Positions 1 through 5,454 of a DNA stretch of 6,190 bases are shown here, piece by piece. Both the position numbers and the translations under genes were made by a program. The stretch is from Spirochaetia bacterium (GTDB lineage: Bacteria > Spirochaetota > Leptospirae > Leptospirales > Leptonemataceae). Position 1 is the stretch's first letter. The number at the start of each line of letters is the position of its first letter. The DNA lies in contig JACPZR010000068.1 of NCBI GenBank assembly GCA_016195395.1, forward strand, positions 1 to 6,190, in the 5' to 3' direction. Below the pieces are notes generated by a model. It saw nothing but the letters and a program-made list of their open reading frames with translations, ran no database searches and was not told the DNA's origin.

Positions 1-68
1 GACAACGAACCGGCACAGCAGGCCTTTCTTGTGTAGCGGACTTCGACGGCCTGTTCCACGTTATACAT
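1..68 (-). CDS. 5' end of an unrecognised gene (partial, continues past the left edge)
   Basis: Only 22 full codons are visible, starting with ATG at 68-66 and staying open to the window edge. The start reads MYNVEQAVEVRYTRKACCAG. The ATG overlaps the stop codon of the thioredoxin-reductase fusion in the arrangement ATGTATAA, an 8-bp overlap in another frame. A clear AGGAG lies nine bases upstream, so this looks like a translationally coupled third gene of the fliH-reductase group. A Cys-Cys pair occurs at residues 17-18. In this context the pair could be redox-active or metal-binding, but that is a guess. I do not recognise the family and give no function. The open frame, ribosome binding site and overlap together make a real gene likely. 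Confidence 0.6.
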   Translation of the reverse strand, partial: MYNVEQAVEVRYTRKACCAGSL

Positions 69-1380
69 GGGCTTTTTCTCCTACGGGGCGTTCCGCTTCA
101 ATCCACCGTTCCGCCATCACGGCGGCTATGCATCCGTCAGATACGGCCGTGGCGGCCTGACGGATCTTTTTGCTGCGTACATCGCCAGCGCCAAAAACGC
201 CGGGTATGTTCGTCTGCATGTCTTCGTCGGTTTCAAGATAGCCCCATTGATTCTTCTTGAGATCGCCTTCAATGTGCCCCAGGTTGGGAACCATACCCAC
301 AAAGACAAAAACTCCGTCGGTTTCGAGGGTCCTTTGTTCATGCGTCTTCATGTCTTCGAGCGTTATGATCATCCTGTCACCTGTGCGCTCGAAACGGCGC
401 GGCTCGTGTGAAAATACGAAATTGATTTTGGGCTCGGCAAACGCACGCGCCTGGGCGGTCTTATTGGCTTGGAGCGTATCGAACTGATGGACGATCGTCA
501 CTTTGTCGGCAAATTTCGCGAGGAACAAGGACTCTTCTACGGCCGAGTTCCCGCCGCCGATGACCACCACCTCTTTACCTTCATAGTATTTGCCGTCGCA
601 CGTGGCGCAGTAGTGAATACCCCGGCCCTTATAGTCAGCCTCTCCCGGCACTCCCAGCGGCCGCGGCTCCGCGCCCGTGGCAAGGATCACGGATTTAGCG
701 TGAAGTACGGTGTCGTCATCGATCATGATTTCGTTGGCGCCCGCAGAGAGATGAACATTCGTCACGTCTACGGCGGCAATGAAATGGGCTCCTGCGTCTT
801 CCGCCTGACGGAGCATGCGGTGCGCGAGCTCGTATCCCGATACGGGTTTTTCTGTGCCGGGATAGTTGGACACCTGATGCGTATTCTTGACCTGCCCGCC
901 GGGAACGGCGGAGTCTACAACGTAAGTATCGAGCTTGGCCTGGGCCGCGTATAACGCTGCGCTGAGTCCCGCCGGGCCGCCTCCAAGGATGGCCACGTCG
1001 CACTGTATCGTTCGTTTTGGCTTCGTCGCAAGGATCTCTTCCGTTTTTTCGCGACCCAGCAGATTACTCAAACCGGCGGTGATGTCCCGTTTTAGAATGC
1101 CGCCGGTGAGCCGGCGAAATACTTCTTTTCCGTCTTTAAAGAAAATCAGCGTGGGGCTCGACGTTACTCCAAGCTTCGCGGCCAATTCGCGGCTTTCCTG
1201 GCGGTAGATCTTTACAAACCGCACGTACGGATGAAACAATTCTGCAAGCGACTCAAATTTGGGCGCAAGCGCCTCACAGGGGGGGCAATCCGTGGAGTAG
1301 AAATCAAGAATCGCGCTTCCCTGCCCTAAAACATGGGATTCAAAGCCGTCGGCCTTGATCTCGCGGACAAACTCACTCAT
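61..1380 (-). CDS. trxB: Thioredoxin / thioredoxin-reductase fusion (Trx domain first)
   Basis: This 439-residue protein should pass electrons from a pyridine nucleotide through FAD and a CxxC pair to thioredoxin, with both partners in one cytoplasmic chain. Residues 1-110 form a thioredoxin domain with CPPC at 32-35 and the cis-proline at 76. After a linker (about 108-126) comes a low-molecular-weight thioredoxin reductase: FAD motif GGGPAG at 133-138, nucleotide motif GGGNSA at 275-280, redox centre CATC at 258-261 followed by Asp262, and the C-terminal FAD motif GAGD at 397-400. The usual HRRxxxR segment for the NADPH 2'-phosphate reads HQFDTLQ at 298-304, so NADPH preference is doubtful. 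The thioredoxin site has CPPC instead of CGPC, and the preceding Trp is Asp31. The known mycobacterial fusion (M. leprae) has the opposite domain order. The start has no strong ribosome binding site, but the Trx fold begins directly after it. The gene follows fliH by 71 bp on the same strand and is probably cotranscribed with it. Confidence 0.92.
   Translation of the reverse strand: MSEFVREIKADGFESHVLGQGSAILDFYSTDCPPCEALAPKFESLAELFHPYVRFVKIYRQESRELAAKLGVTSSPTLIFFKDGKEVFRRLTGGILKRDITAGLSNLLGREKTEEILATKPKRTIQCDVAILGGGPAGLSAALYAAQAKLDTYVVDSAVPGGQVKNTHQVSNYPGTEKPVSGYELAHRMLRQAEDAGAHFIAAVDVTNVHLSAGANEIMIDDDTVLHAKSVILATGAEPRPLGVPGEADYKGRGIHYCATCDGKYYEGKEVVVIGGGNSAVEESLFLAKFADKVTIVHQFDTLQANKTAQARAFAEPKINFVFSHEPRRFERTGDRMIITLEDMKTHEQRTLETDGVFVFVGMVPNLGHIEGDLKKNQWGYLETDEDMQTNIPGVFGAGDVRSKKIRQAATAVSDGCIAAVMAERWIEAERPVGEKAHV
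78..82 (-). promoter_or_regulatory. Ribosome binding site of the partial left-edge gene
   Basis: The minus strand reads AGGAG, followed by nine bases and then ATG at 68-66. It lies inside the last codons of the reductase fusion. It is the main evidence that the overlapping short frame at the left edge is a real gene start. Confidence 0.6.
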
Positions 1381-1396
1381 ACTGGATGTGATGAGT

Positions 1397-1430
1397 CTCT
1401 CACCGAAACGTTACAGAATCCGGTTGAGAG
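1397..1430 (-). other. Imperfect stem-loop between fliH and the reductase fusion
   Basis: CTCTCACCG at 1397-1405 can pair with CGGTTGAGAG at 1421-1430, giving nine base pairs with one bulged T and a 15-base loop. On the transcribed strand no U-run follows it, so it is not a typical intrinsic terminator. It may be an mRNA processing or stability element, or chance. The rest of the 71-bp gap shows no convincing promoter for the downstream gene. Confidence 0.3.
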
Positions 1431-1451
1431 TGAGACGCAGCTTCACGTGCG

Positions 1452-2381
1452 TTAGAACGGTTCGGCGTTGCGGATCGCTTCTTCGATCTCTTTGAGCTGG
1501 GTGGCAATGCGCGCGTCGATAGCGCCCACATCCGTCTGGATGATACATCCGCCGCGGTCGATCCGTGAGTCTTCGTAGATGTTCACTTTGCGGAGCGATT
1601 CCATCATCTTGATGAGCTCGTCTTTGTGGCCGGTTGTCAGCTCCAGGTCTGCGAAGTTCACGCGGATGTCCACACGGTCGCGGTCTTTGATGCGCTTCAA
1701 GGCTTCGCGGATATTGTTCAGCACCACTTCTTTACGTTCTACGATTTCATCTTTGATTACTTTGCGCGCGATCATGAGGATCATGTCGATCATCTGCTTC
1801 TCAGAGTCCGCGATGATCTTTTCGCGCACGTCAATCGCCTGGCCCACAATGGTCCCCAGTCGGTCTATGAGGCGACGGACTTCCGACTGGCCTTTCTTGA
1901 AACCCACCTCGCGGCCGGCGTCGTATCCCTTTTGGTAGGCCCCGTGTTCAATTTCGGCCACGCGCATTTCCGCTTCTTTGACCATGCGCTCCACTTCGAG
2001 TTTAGCGCGCTCGATGATCTGGTCCGCGTTGAGGCGGGCGCCCTCTTCTTCCCGTTTGGCTTTTTCCTTGGATTCCTGGATCAGGTTAAAAGCGACCGCT
2101 TTCCCCTCTTCCTCAATCTGCCGGGCCTTCTCGTGGGCTTCTTCCAGGCTGCGCTGGATCTTCTCTTCCGTCTCTTTGCGGTATCGCTCGAGTTCCGCCT
2201 CGATCTCTTCGATCGTGGGGCCGTGGTACTGCTCAATGACGTTGCCCTCGGCATCTACCTCGTATTCGTCAGACTCCTCAATTCCCTGGAACTTGCGGTA
2301 TTTCTCAGGAATCTCCAACTCAACGGAATCTTTCACCGAAGCGATTTGGACGGGTTTAAAGACAAGTTTGTTTGTGGCCAT
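1452..2381 (-). CDS. fliH: Flagellar assembly protein FliH
   Basis: FliH binds the flagellar export ATPase FliI, holds it at the base of the type III export apparatus, and links it to the C-ring. It belongs to the FliH/YscL family, which is related to the peripheral stalk of rotary ATPases. Residues 1-35 are a short N-terminal segment of the kind I recall from Leptospira FliH (KLVFKPVQI, then EIPEKYRK). Residues 55-145 are a very charged, heptad-like coiled coil rich in Glu, Lys and Arg. Glycines 152, 156, 160 and 164 form a GxxxG repeat series, a known FliH hallmark. Residues 170-309 are the C-terminal FliH domain, with the conserved stretch DRGGCIIQTDVGAIDAR at 275-291. At 309 residues it is longer than the enterobacterial protein (about 235) because of the long coil. 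No Shine-Dalgarno precedes the ATG, but the N-terminus supports this start. A sigma-28-like promoter box lies just upstream. No other flagellar genes are visible nearby. Confidence 0.92.
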   Translation of the reverse strand: MATNKLVFKPVQIASVKDSVELEIPEKYRKFQGIEESDEYEVDAEGNVIEQYHGPTIEEIEAELERYRKETEEKIQRSLEEAHEKARQIEEEGKAVAFNLIQESKEKAKREEEGARLNADQIIERAKLEVERMVKEAEMRVAEIEHGAYQKGYDAGREVGFKKGQSEVRRLIDRLGTIVGQAIDVREKIIADSEKQMIDMILMIARKVIKDEIVERKEVVLNNIREALKRIKDRDRVDIRVNFADLELTTGHKDELIKMMESLRKVNIYEDSRIDRGGCIIQTDVGAIDARIATQLKEIEEAIRNAEPF

Positions 2382-2404
2382 ACGGGGTCGGGCTCGTATC
2401 GTAT

Positions 2405-2431
2405 TTATCGGCCGTTCCCCAAAGACAAGTA
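2405..2431 (-). promoter_or_regulatory. Possible sigma-28 (FliA) promoter of fliH
   Basis: The minus strand carries GCCGATAA at 2412-2405, an exact match to the -10 consensus of the flagellar sigma factor FliA. At the usual 11-base spacing the -35 position (2431-2424) reads TACTTGTC. That keeps only the leading TA and one later T of TAAAGTTT, so the -35 is poor. A start site about seven bases downstream of the box would leave a leader of roughly 17 bases before the fliH ATG. The exact -10 match directly upstream of a flagellar gene makes it plausible, but an eight-base match alone could be chance. Confidence 0.35.
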
Positions 2432-2444
2432 CAAAAAATGGCCC

Positions 2445-2469
2445 GTACGGATCAGGAGTCCGATCGTAC
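2445..2469. promoter_or_regulatory. 25-bp dyad in the divergent intergenic region (possible operator)
   Basis: GTAC, GATC and GGA in order at 2445-2457 are mirrored by TCC, GATC and GTAC at 2459-2469 around a central G. Eleven base pairs match on each side, with two unpaired bases (G2449 and A2454) in the left arm. It lies between the diverging fliH and dehydrogenase genes, about 33 bp upstream of the fliH -10-like box. Such a site could bind a dimeric regulator acting on one or both directions. No known operator was recognised. Confidence 0.35.
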
Positions 2470-2559
2470 TAGACCGAGAGATTTTACGTTGACAGGACCT
2501 CTTCGGCATCGGCGTTTCAGGCGGTTGATGGATGCAGCCCTAGCCAGGCCGGTCAGGAA

Positions 2560-3303
2560 ATGAGGATATCAGGAAACACATTTCTTGTGACTGGAGGGAG
2601 TTCCGGACTGGGGCAGGCCTGCGTTCAAGAGCTGGCCCGGCGCGACGGTCGCATTGTGATAGCCGATCTGGCCGCCCCCGGATCCTCCCCAAAAGAAGCC
2701 CTCTTTGTAGGGACGGACATTACCAACCCGGACAGTGTGCAGCACTGTGTTGACGCCGCGGTCCAGCACTTTGGCGCTCTGCGCGGAGTGGTCAACTGCG
2801 CCGGGATCGGCACCGTGGTCAACGTCATGAGTAAGAAGAAATTTGGGGCCTTGGAACCGTTCCGGAAAACCATCGAAGTAAATCTCATGGGAACGTTCAA
2901 CGTTCTATCCATAGCAGCTTCAGCCATGCGCGATGCCGACCCTGATGAGGAAGGAGAGCGCGGCGTAATCATCAACACGGCGTCTGTGGCAGCGTTCGAC
3001 GGGCAGATCGGCCAGTCGGCCTATTCCGCATCCAAGGGCGCGGTGGCCAGCATGACGCTGCCGCTCTCGCGTGAACTCGCGAAGCTTGGGATCAGAGTCA
3101 TGGCCATCGCCCCGGGCACATTTGAGACACCCATGATCGCGCGGCTCCCGGAAAAATCCGCAGAGGCCCTCCGGGCCGACATCCCCTTTCCGCAGAGGTT
3201 CGGCAGGCCGGAAGAATTCGCGGCGCTGGCTCTGCACATCTTTGAGAACCGATACTTGAACGGCCAAGTGATCCGGCTCGACGCTGGTCTTCGTATGGGC
3301 TGA
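2560..3303 (+). CDS. HSD10-like short-chain dehydrogenase (type-2 3-hydroxyacyl-CoA dehydrogenase)
   Basis: This is a classical 247-residue short-chain dehydrogenase. TGGSSGLG at 11-18 binds the cofactor, Asp36 at the end of the second strand indicates NAD(H), and NCAG occurs at 79-82. The catalytic tetrad is Asn108, Ser142, Tyr155 and Lys159. The closest relatives I can recall are HSD17B10 (mitochondrial 3-hydroxyacyl-CoA dehydrogenase type 2). Shared stretches include GVIINTASVAAF at 135-146, SAYSASKG at 153-160, the APGTFETP segment at 184-191, and ENRYLNGQVIRLDAG at 229-243. The likely reaction is NAD-dependent oxidation of 3-hydroxyacyl-CoA to 3-ketoacyl-CoA in beta-oxidation of short or branched chains. 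Steroid or alcohol substrates are possible. The AGGA just before the ATG is too close to be a good ribosome binding site. An upstream start in the same frame would lack family support, since the Rossmann strand begins directly after this ATG. It diverges from fliH. Confidence 0.88.
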   Translation: MRISGNTFLVTGGSSGLGQACVQELARRDGRIVIADLAAPGSSPKEALFVGTDITNPDSVQHCVDAAVQHFGALRGVVNCAGIGTVVNVMSKKKFGALEPFRKTIEVNLMGTFNVLSIAASAMRDADPDEEGERGVIINTASVAAFDGQIGQSAYSASKGAVASMTLPLSRELAKLGIRVMAIAPGTFETPMIARLPEKSAEALRADIPFPQRFGRPEEFAALALHIFENRYLNGQVIRLDAGLRMG

Positions 3304-3314
3304 ACCACCGCCGC

Positions 3315-3342
3315 AGAGCGGAGACGGGACCATCACCGCTCT
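3315..3342 (+). terminator. Weak stem-loop downstream of the dehydrogenase gene
   Basis: AGAGCGG at 3315-3321 pairs with CCGCTCT at 3336-3342, seven base pairs around a 14-base loop, starting 11 bases after the stop codon. No T-run follows. It could be a weak or factor-dependent terminator or an mRNA 3' element. The remainder of the 93-bp gap before the next gene shows nothing further that I can name. Confidence 0.25.
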
Positions 3343-3396
3343 TCGGACACGGAATTAATGACTACACAGAATCCCGAGGGCTCGTAATGTGGCAGC

Positions 3397-3720
3397 ATGA
3401 GCCACGAGACAGTCCATCTATTCCTGTACCCCGGCCTGATCGATGAGCAAAAACTCAAGGCGGCCATAGGAACGCACCAGGTATTCCTTGAAGGAGCCGT
3501 CATCGAAGAATGGCAGACGGTCACCGTGCTTCAGGGCAGAAAGCGGCTGGCTTCGCTCCGGGAAAGCGACGAGTCTGTAACCGGAAACGTACTCGCGCTC
3601 ACAAGAGATCAGGTCCACAGGCTCGACCTGGCCCTCCCCGACCACATGCGCTTTCCTGTGCTGCTTCAAAAAGGCCCGCGTGATGTTCAGTCCTACCGTG
3701 TGAAGACGGACGAAGACTGA
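3397..3720 (+). CDS. Small protein resembling the gamma-glutamylcyclotransferase / AIG2-like fold
   Basis: The 107-residue protein has the general plan of the GGCT/AIG2 family. A first strand HLFLYPGL (7-14) stands where the family has FVYGTL or FVYGSL. Next come a glycine-containing central part (EGAVIEEWQTVTV, 32-44), VTGNVLALTRDQVHRLD (61-77) in place of the family's GELYxLxxxxLxxLD, and a final strand ending in SYRV (99-102). Enzymes of this family open gamma-glutamyl peptides using a Glu in LDxxE. Here the segment is LDLAL (76-80), so the Glu appears to be Leu, and YG(S/T)L is YPGL. If the fold is right, the protein is probably not an active cyclotransferase. An in-frame TAA 12 bases upstream leaves ATG 3397 as the first candidate start. 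The ribosome binding site is weak: GAGGG lies 16 bases away. It lies between lipid-metabolism genes. The family assignment is tentative. Confidence 0.5.
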   Translation: MSHETVHLFLYPGLIDEQKLKAAIGTHQVFLEGAVIEEWQTVTVLQGRKRLASLRESDESVTGNVLALTRDQVHRLDLALPDHMRFPVLLQKGPRDVQSYRVKTDED

Positions 3721-3726
3721 ACATCA
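3681..3726 (+). terminator. Strong stem-loop across the stop codon of the small protein gene
   Basis: TGATGTTCAGTC at 3681-3692 is perfectly complementary to GACTGAACATCA at 3715-3726, a 12-bp stem that includes the TGA stop (3718-3720). The 22-base loop can form a further inner stem, CCGT (3696-3699) with ACGG (3706-3709). No T-run follows directly. Five bases later a short CAAC/GTTG hairpin (3732-3743) is followed by a G and four Ts. The whole may serve as a terminator or attenuator between this gene and the ligase, or as an RNA stability element. The structure is clear; the function is inferred. Confidence 0.5.
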
Positions 3727-3805
3727 TCTCACAACGGTCGTTGGTTTTCGTGCTTGCGTGGCCCGGAGGGTTTGTGAAATTCAAGCTTTCCCGTTGGGCG
3801 TACGC

Positions 3806-3811
3806 AGGAGG
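3806..3811 (+). promoter_or_regulatory. Strong ribosome binding site of the acyl-CoA ligase gene
   Basis: A full AGGAGG lies five bases before ATG 3817. It fixes the start of the ligase over the in-frame ATG codons at 3838 and 3841, and it is the best Shine-Dalgarno of any gene in the window. Confidence 0.75.
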
Positions 3812-3816
3812 ACTAC

Positions 3817-5454
3817 ATGGCACTTCTAAAAGGTCTGATGATGGACTATCCGTTGACGATAGACCGCATCCTCATGCGCGCAGAGAGAAACTTCCCGGAG
3901 CAGGAAATCATCAGTCGTCTGGCAGACGGGTCCACGCATACTTACACTTACGGCGACTTCTATTGGAGAACCATCCGACTGATGAATGCGCTCCGCGGAC
4001 TTGGAGTGAAACCAGGAGACCGTGTAGCCACCTTTGCATGGAACGGCTTTCTCCATATGGAGCTCTACTTTGCCGTCCCCGCACTGGGCGCCGTGCTTCA
4101 TACGCTGAACATCCGTCTTTTCCCGGAACAGCTCGAATACATTGTCAACCACGCGGAAGACTCGCTTCTCTTTGTAGACAAGTCGTTGATCAAACCTGTG
4201 GCAGCGCTCGCGCCCAAGTTCAAGACAGTTCAACGTTATGTAATAATGGACGATAAGGGGCCCGACCCGGAAGTCCCGCTTCCCAATCCTCTCGACTACG
4301 AAGATCTTCTTGCCGGGGCTGATGCAACAAAGCCCGCCTTTGAACCCTTCGACGAAAATTCAGCCGCGGGCCTCTGCTATACGTCAGGCACCACAGGCGA
4401 ACCCAAAGGCGTTCTCTACAGCCACCGTTCCATTTTTCTTCATGCCATGGGGATCAGCATGCTCGACTCGCTGGCCGTCTCCGGCAGGGACACAATTCTT
4501 CCCGTCGTCCCCATGTTTCACGTTATGAGCTGGGGCATTCCGTTTGCCGCCTGCCTGACAGGGGCCAAGCTCGTGCTTCCTGGATCACAGTTGGTGGGAA
4601 AACCGCTCGCGGAAATGATTGAGAAGTACAAAGTAACCCTCGCCGCGGGTGTGCCCACGATCTGGAACGTGCTCTACCAGCATTTGAAAAAAGAGAAGCA
4701 TGATGTGTCCTCGCTCCGTGCGATGGTTGTGGGCGGATCAGCCGCTCCTCTCTCAATGATTGAGGCGTACCAGAAGGATTTCGGCGTGAAGATTCTTCAT
4801 GCGTGGGGCATGACAGAAACATCGCCCCTGGGGACGGCCGGTGTTCTCAAGAAGAGCATGGACGACTGGAGTCCTGAAAACCAGCTCAGGCAGCGCGCCA
4901 AACAAGGGGCGGGCGTCCCTCTCGTGGAACTCAAGCTGATCGATGAGTCCGGCGCGGAACAGCCGTGGGACGGAGAGAGCGTGGGAGAGCTGCATGTCCG
5001 CGGGCCTTGGATCGCCTCTCAATACTACCGCCCCGAATCCAAAGAGGCGAGCGCCCCGTTCACCCAGGACGGATGGTTCGGCACGGGCGACATGGCCACG
5101 ATCGATCAGTACGGCTACATGGAAATTTCCGACCGCAAAAAGGATCTGATCAAAACGCGCGGAGAGTGGATCTCGAGCGTGGAAATGGAAAACATGGTGA
5201 TGTCACTGGAGTCCGTTCTCGAGGCGGCGGTGGTGGGCCGTCCGGATGACGTCCGCGGTGAAGCACCGGTGGTTTTTGTGGTCCCATTCCCGGATCACAA
5301 AGCATCCTTTGACTCCAAGATCGTCCGGGACCTGCTTTCTGAAAAATTCGCACATTGGCAGGTGCCCAAGTCCGCTGACATCCGCGTAGTGGACGCGATT
5401 CCCAAGACGAGCGTGGGCAAGTTCGACAAGAAGGCGCTGCGTAAACACCTATGA
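3817..5454 (+). CDS. AlkK-like fatty acid-CoA ligase (AMP-forming)
   Basis: This 545-residue member of the ANL adenylating superfamily should activate medium- or long-chain fatty acids with ATP and CoA to acyl-CoA, via an acyl-AMP intermediate. The P-loop-like motif YTSGTTGEPKG is at 188-198, VPMFHV at 231-236, GWG-type adenine/acyl motif AWGMTE at 329-334, and GWFGTGD at 419-425. The hinge motif begins DRKKDLIK at 439, and the C-terminal catalytic lysine is Lys535 in SVGK. The stretch LCYTSGTTG and the following YSHRS, together with DTILPVVPMFHV, closely resemble Pseudomonas AlkK, a medium-chain acyl-CoA ligase. The length is also right for the family. In the hinge loop the usual SGGEWIS reads TRGEWIS (447-453), an Arg for Gly change at 448. 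The gene has its own strong ribosome binding site and follows a stem-loop, so it may begin its own unit. Its stop overlaps the start of the downstream hydrolase. Exact chain-length preference cannot be read from sequence. Confidence 0.93.
   Translation: MALLKGLMMDYPLTIDRILMRAERNFPEQEIISRLADGSTHTYTYGDFYWRTIRLMNALRGLGVKPGDRVATFAWNGFLHMELYFAVPALGAVLHTLNIRLFPEQLEYIVNHAEDSLLFVDKSLIKPVAALAPKFKTVQRYVIMDDKGPDPEVPLPNPLDYEDLLAGADATKPAFEPFDENSAAGLCYTSGTTGEPKGVLYSHRSIFLHAMGISMLDSLAVSGRDTILPVVPMFHVMSWGIPFAACLTGAKLVLPGSQLVGKPLAEMIEKYKVTLAAGVPTIWNVLYQHLKKEKHDVSSLRAMVVGGSAAPLSMIEAYQKDFGVKILHAWGMTETSPLGTAGVLKKSMDDWSPENQLRQRAKQGAGVPLVELKLIDESGAEQPWDGESVGELHVRGPWIASQYYRPESKEASAPFTQDGWFGTGDMATIDQYGYMEISDRKKDLIKTRGEWISSVEMENMVMSLESVLEAAVVGRPDDVRGEAPVVFVVPFPDHKASFDSKIVRDLLSEKFAHWQVPKSADIRVVDAIPKTSVGKFDKKALRKHL

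Noticed and set aside
469..954. Plus-strand open frame of 161 codons opposite the reductase
   Set aside because: It lies wholly inside the reductase fusion, whose FAD and CxxC motifs prove the minus-strand frame; the opposite translation shows no domain.
1381..1451. Possible intrinsic terminator between fliH and the reductase fusion
   Set aside because: The imperfect stem there has a bulge, a large loop and no U-run on the transcribed strand, so it was listed only as a stem-loop.
2481..2486. TAAAAT on the minus strand as a -10 for fliH
   Set aside because: The -35 position at normal spacing reads ATGCCG, which is poor, and the leader would be about 100 bases with a better box nearer the gene.
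1626..2492. Long plus-strand open frame of 288 codons opposite fliH
   Set aside because: It is the antisense shadow of the fliH coiled coil: the high Glu/Lys codon content read backwards yields a Phe- and Leu-rich protein with no recognisable family.
2489..2494. Perfect TTGACA that could be the -35 of the dehydrogenase promoter
   Set aside because: No TATAAT-like hexamer occurs 16-19 bases downstream; the bases there read around GCGTTTCAG. A -35 match alone was not enough to call a promoter.
3741..4256. Plus-strand open frame of 171 codons overlapping the ligase start
   Set aside because: It is the +1 frame shadow of the ligase 5' end; the ligase frame has the AGGAGG site and family motifs.
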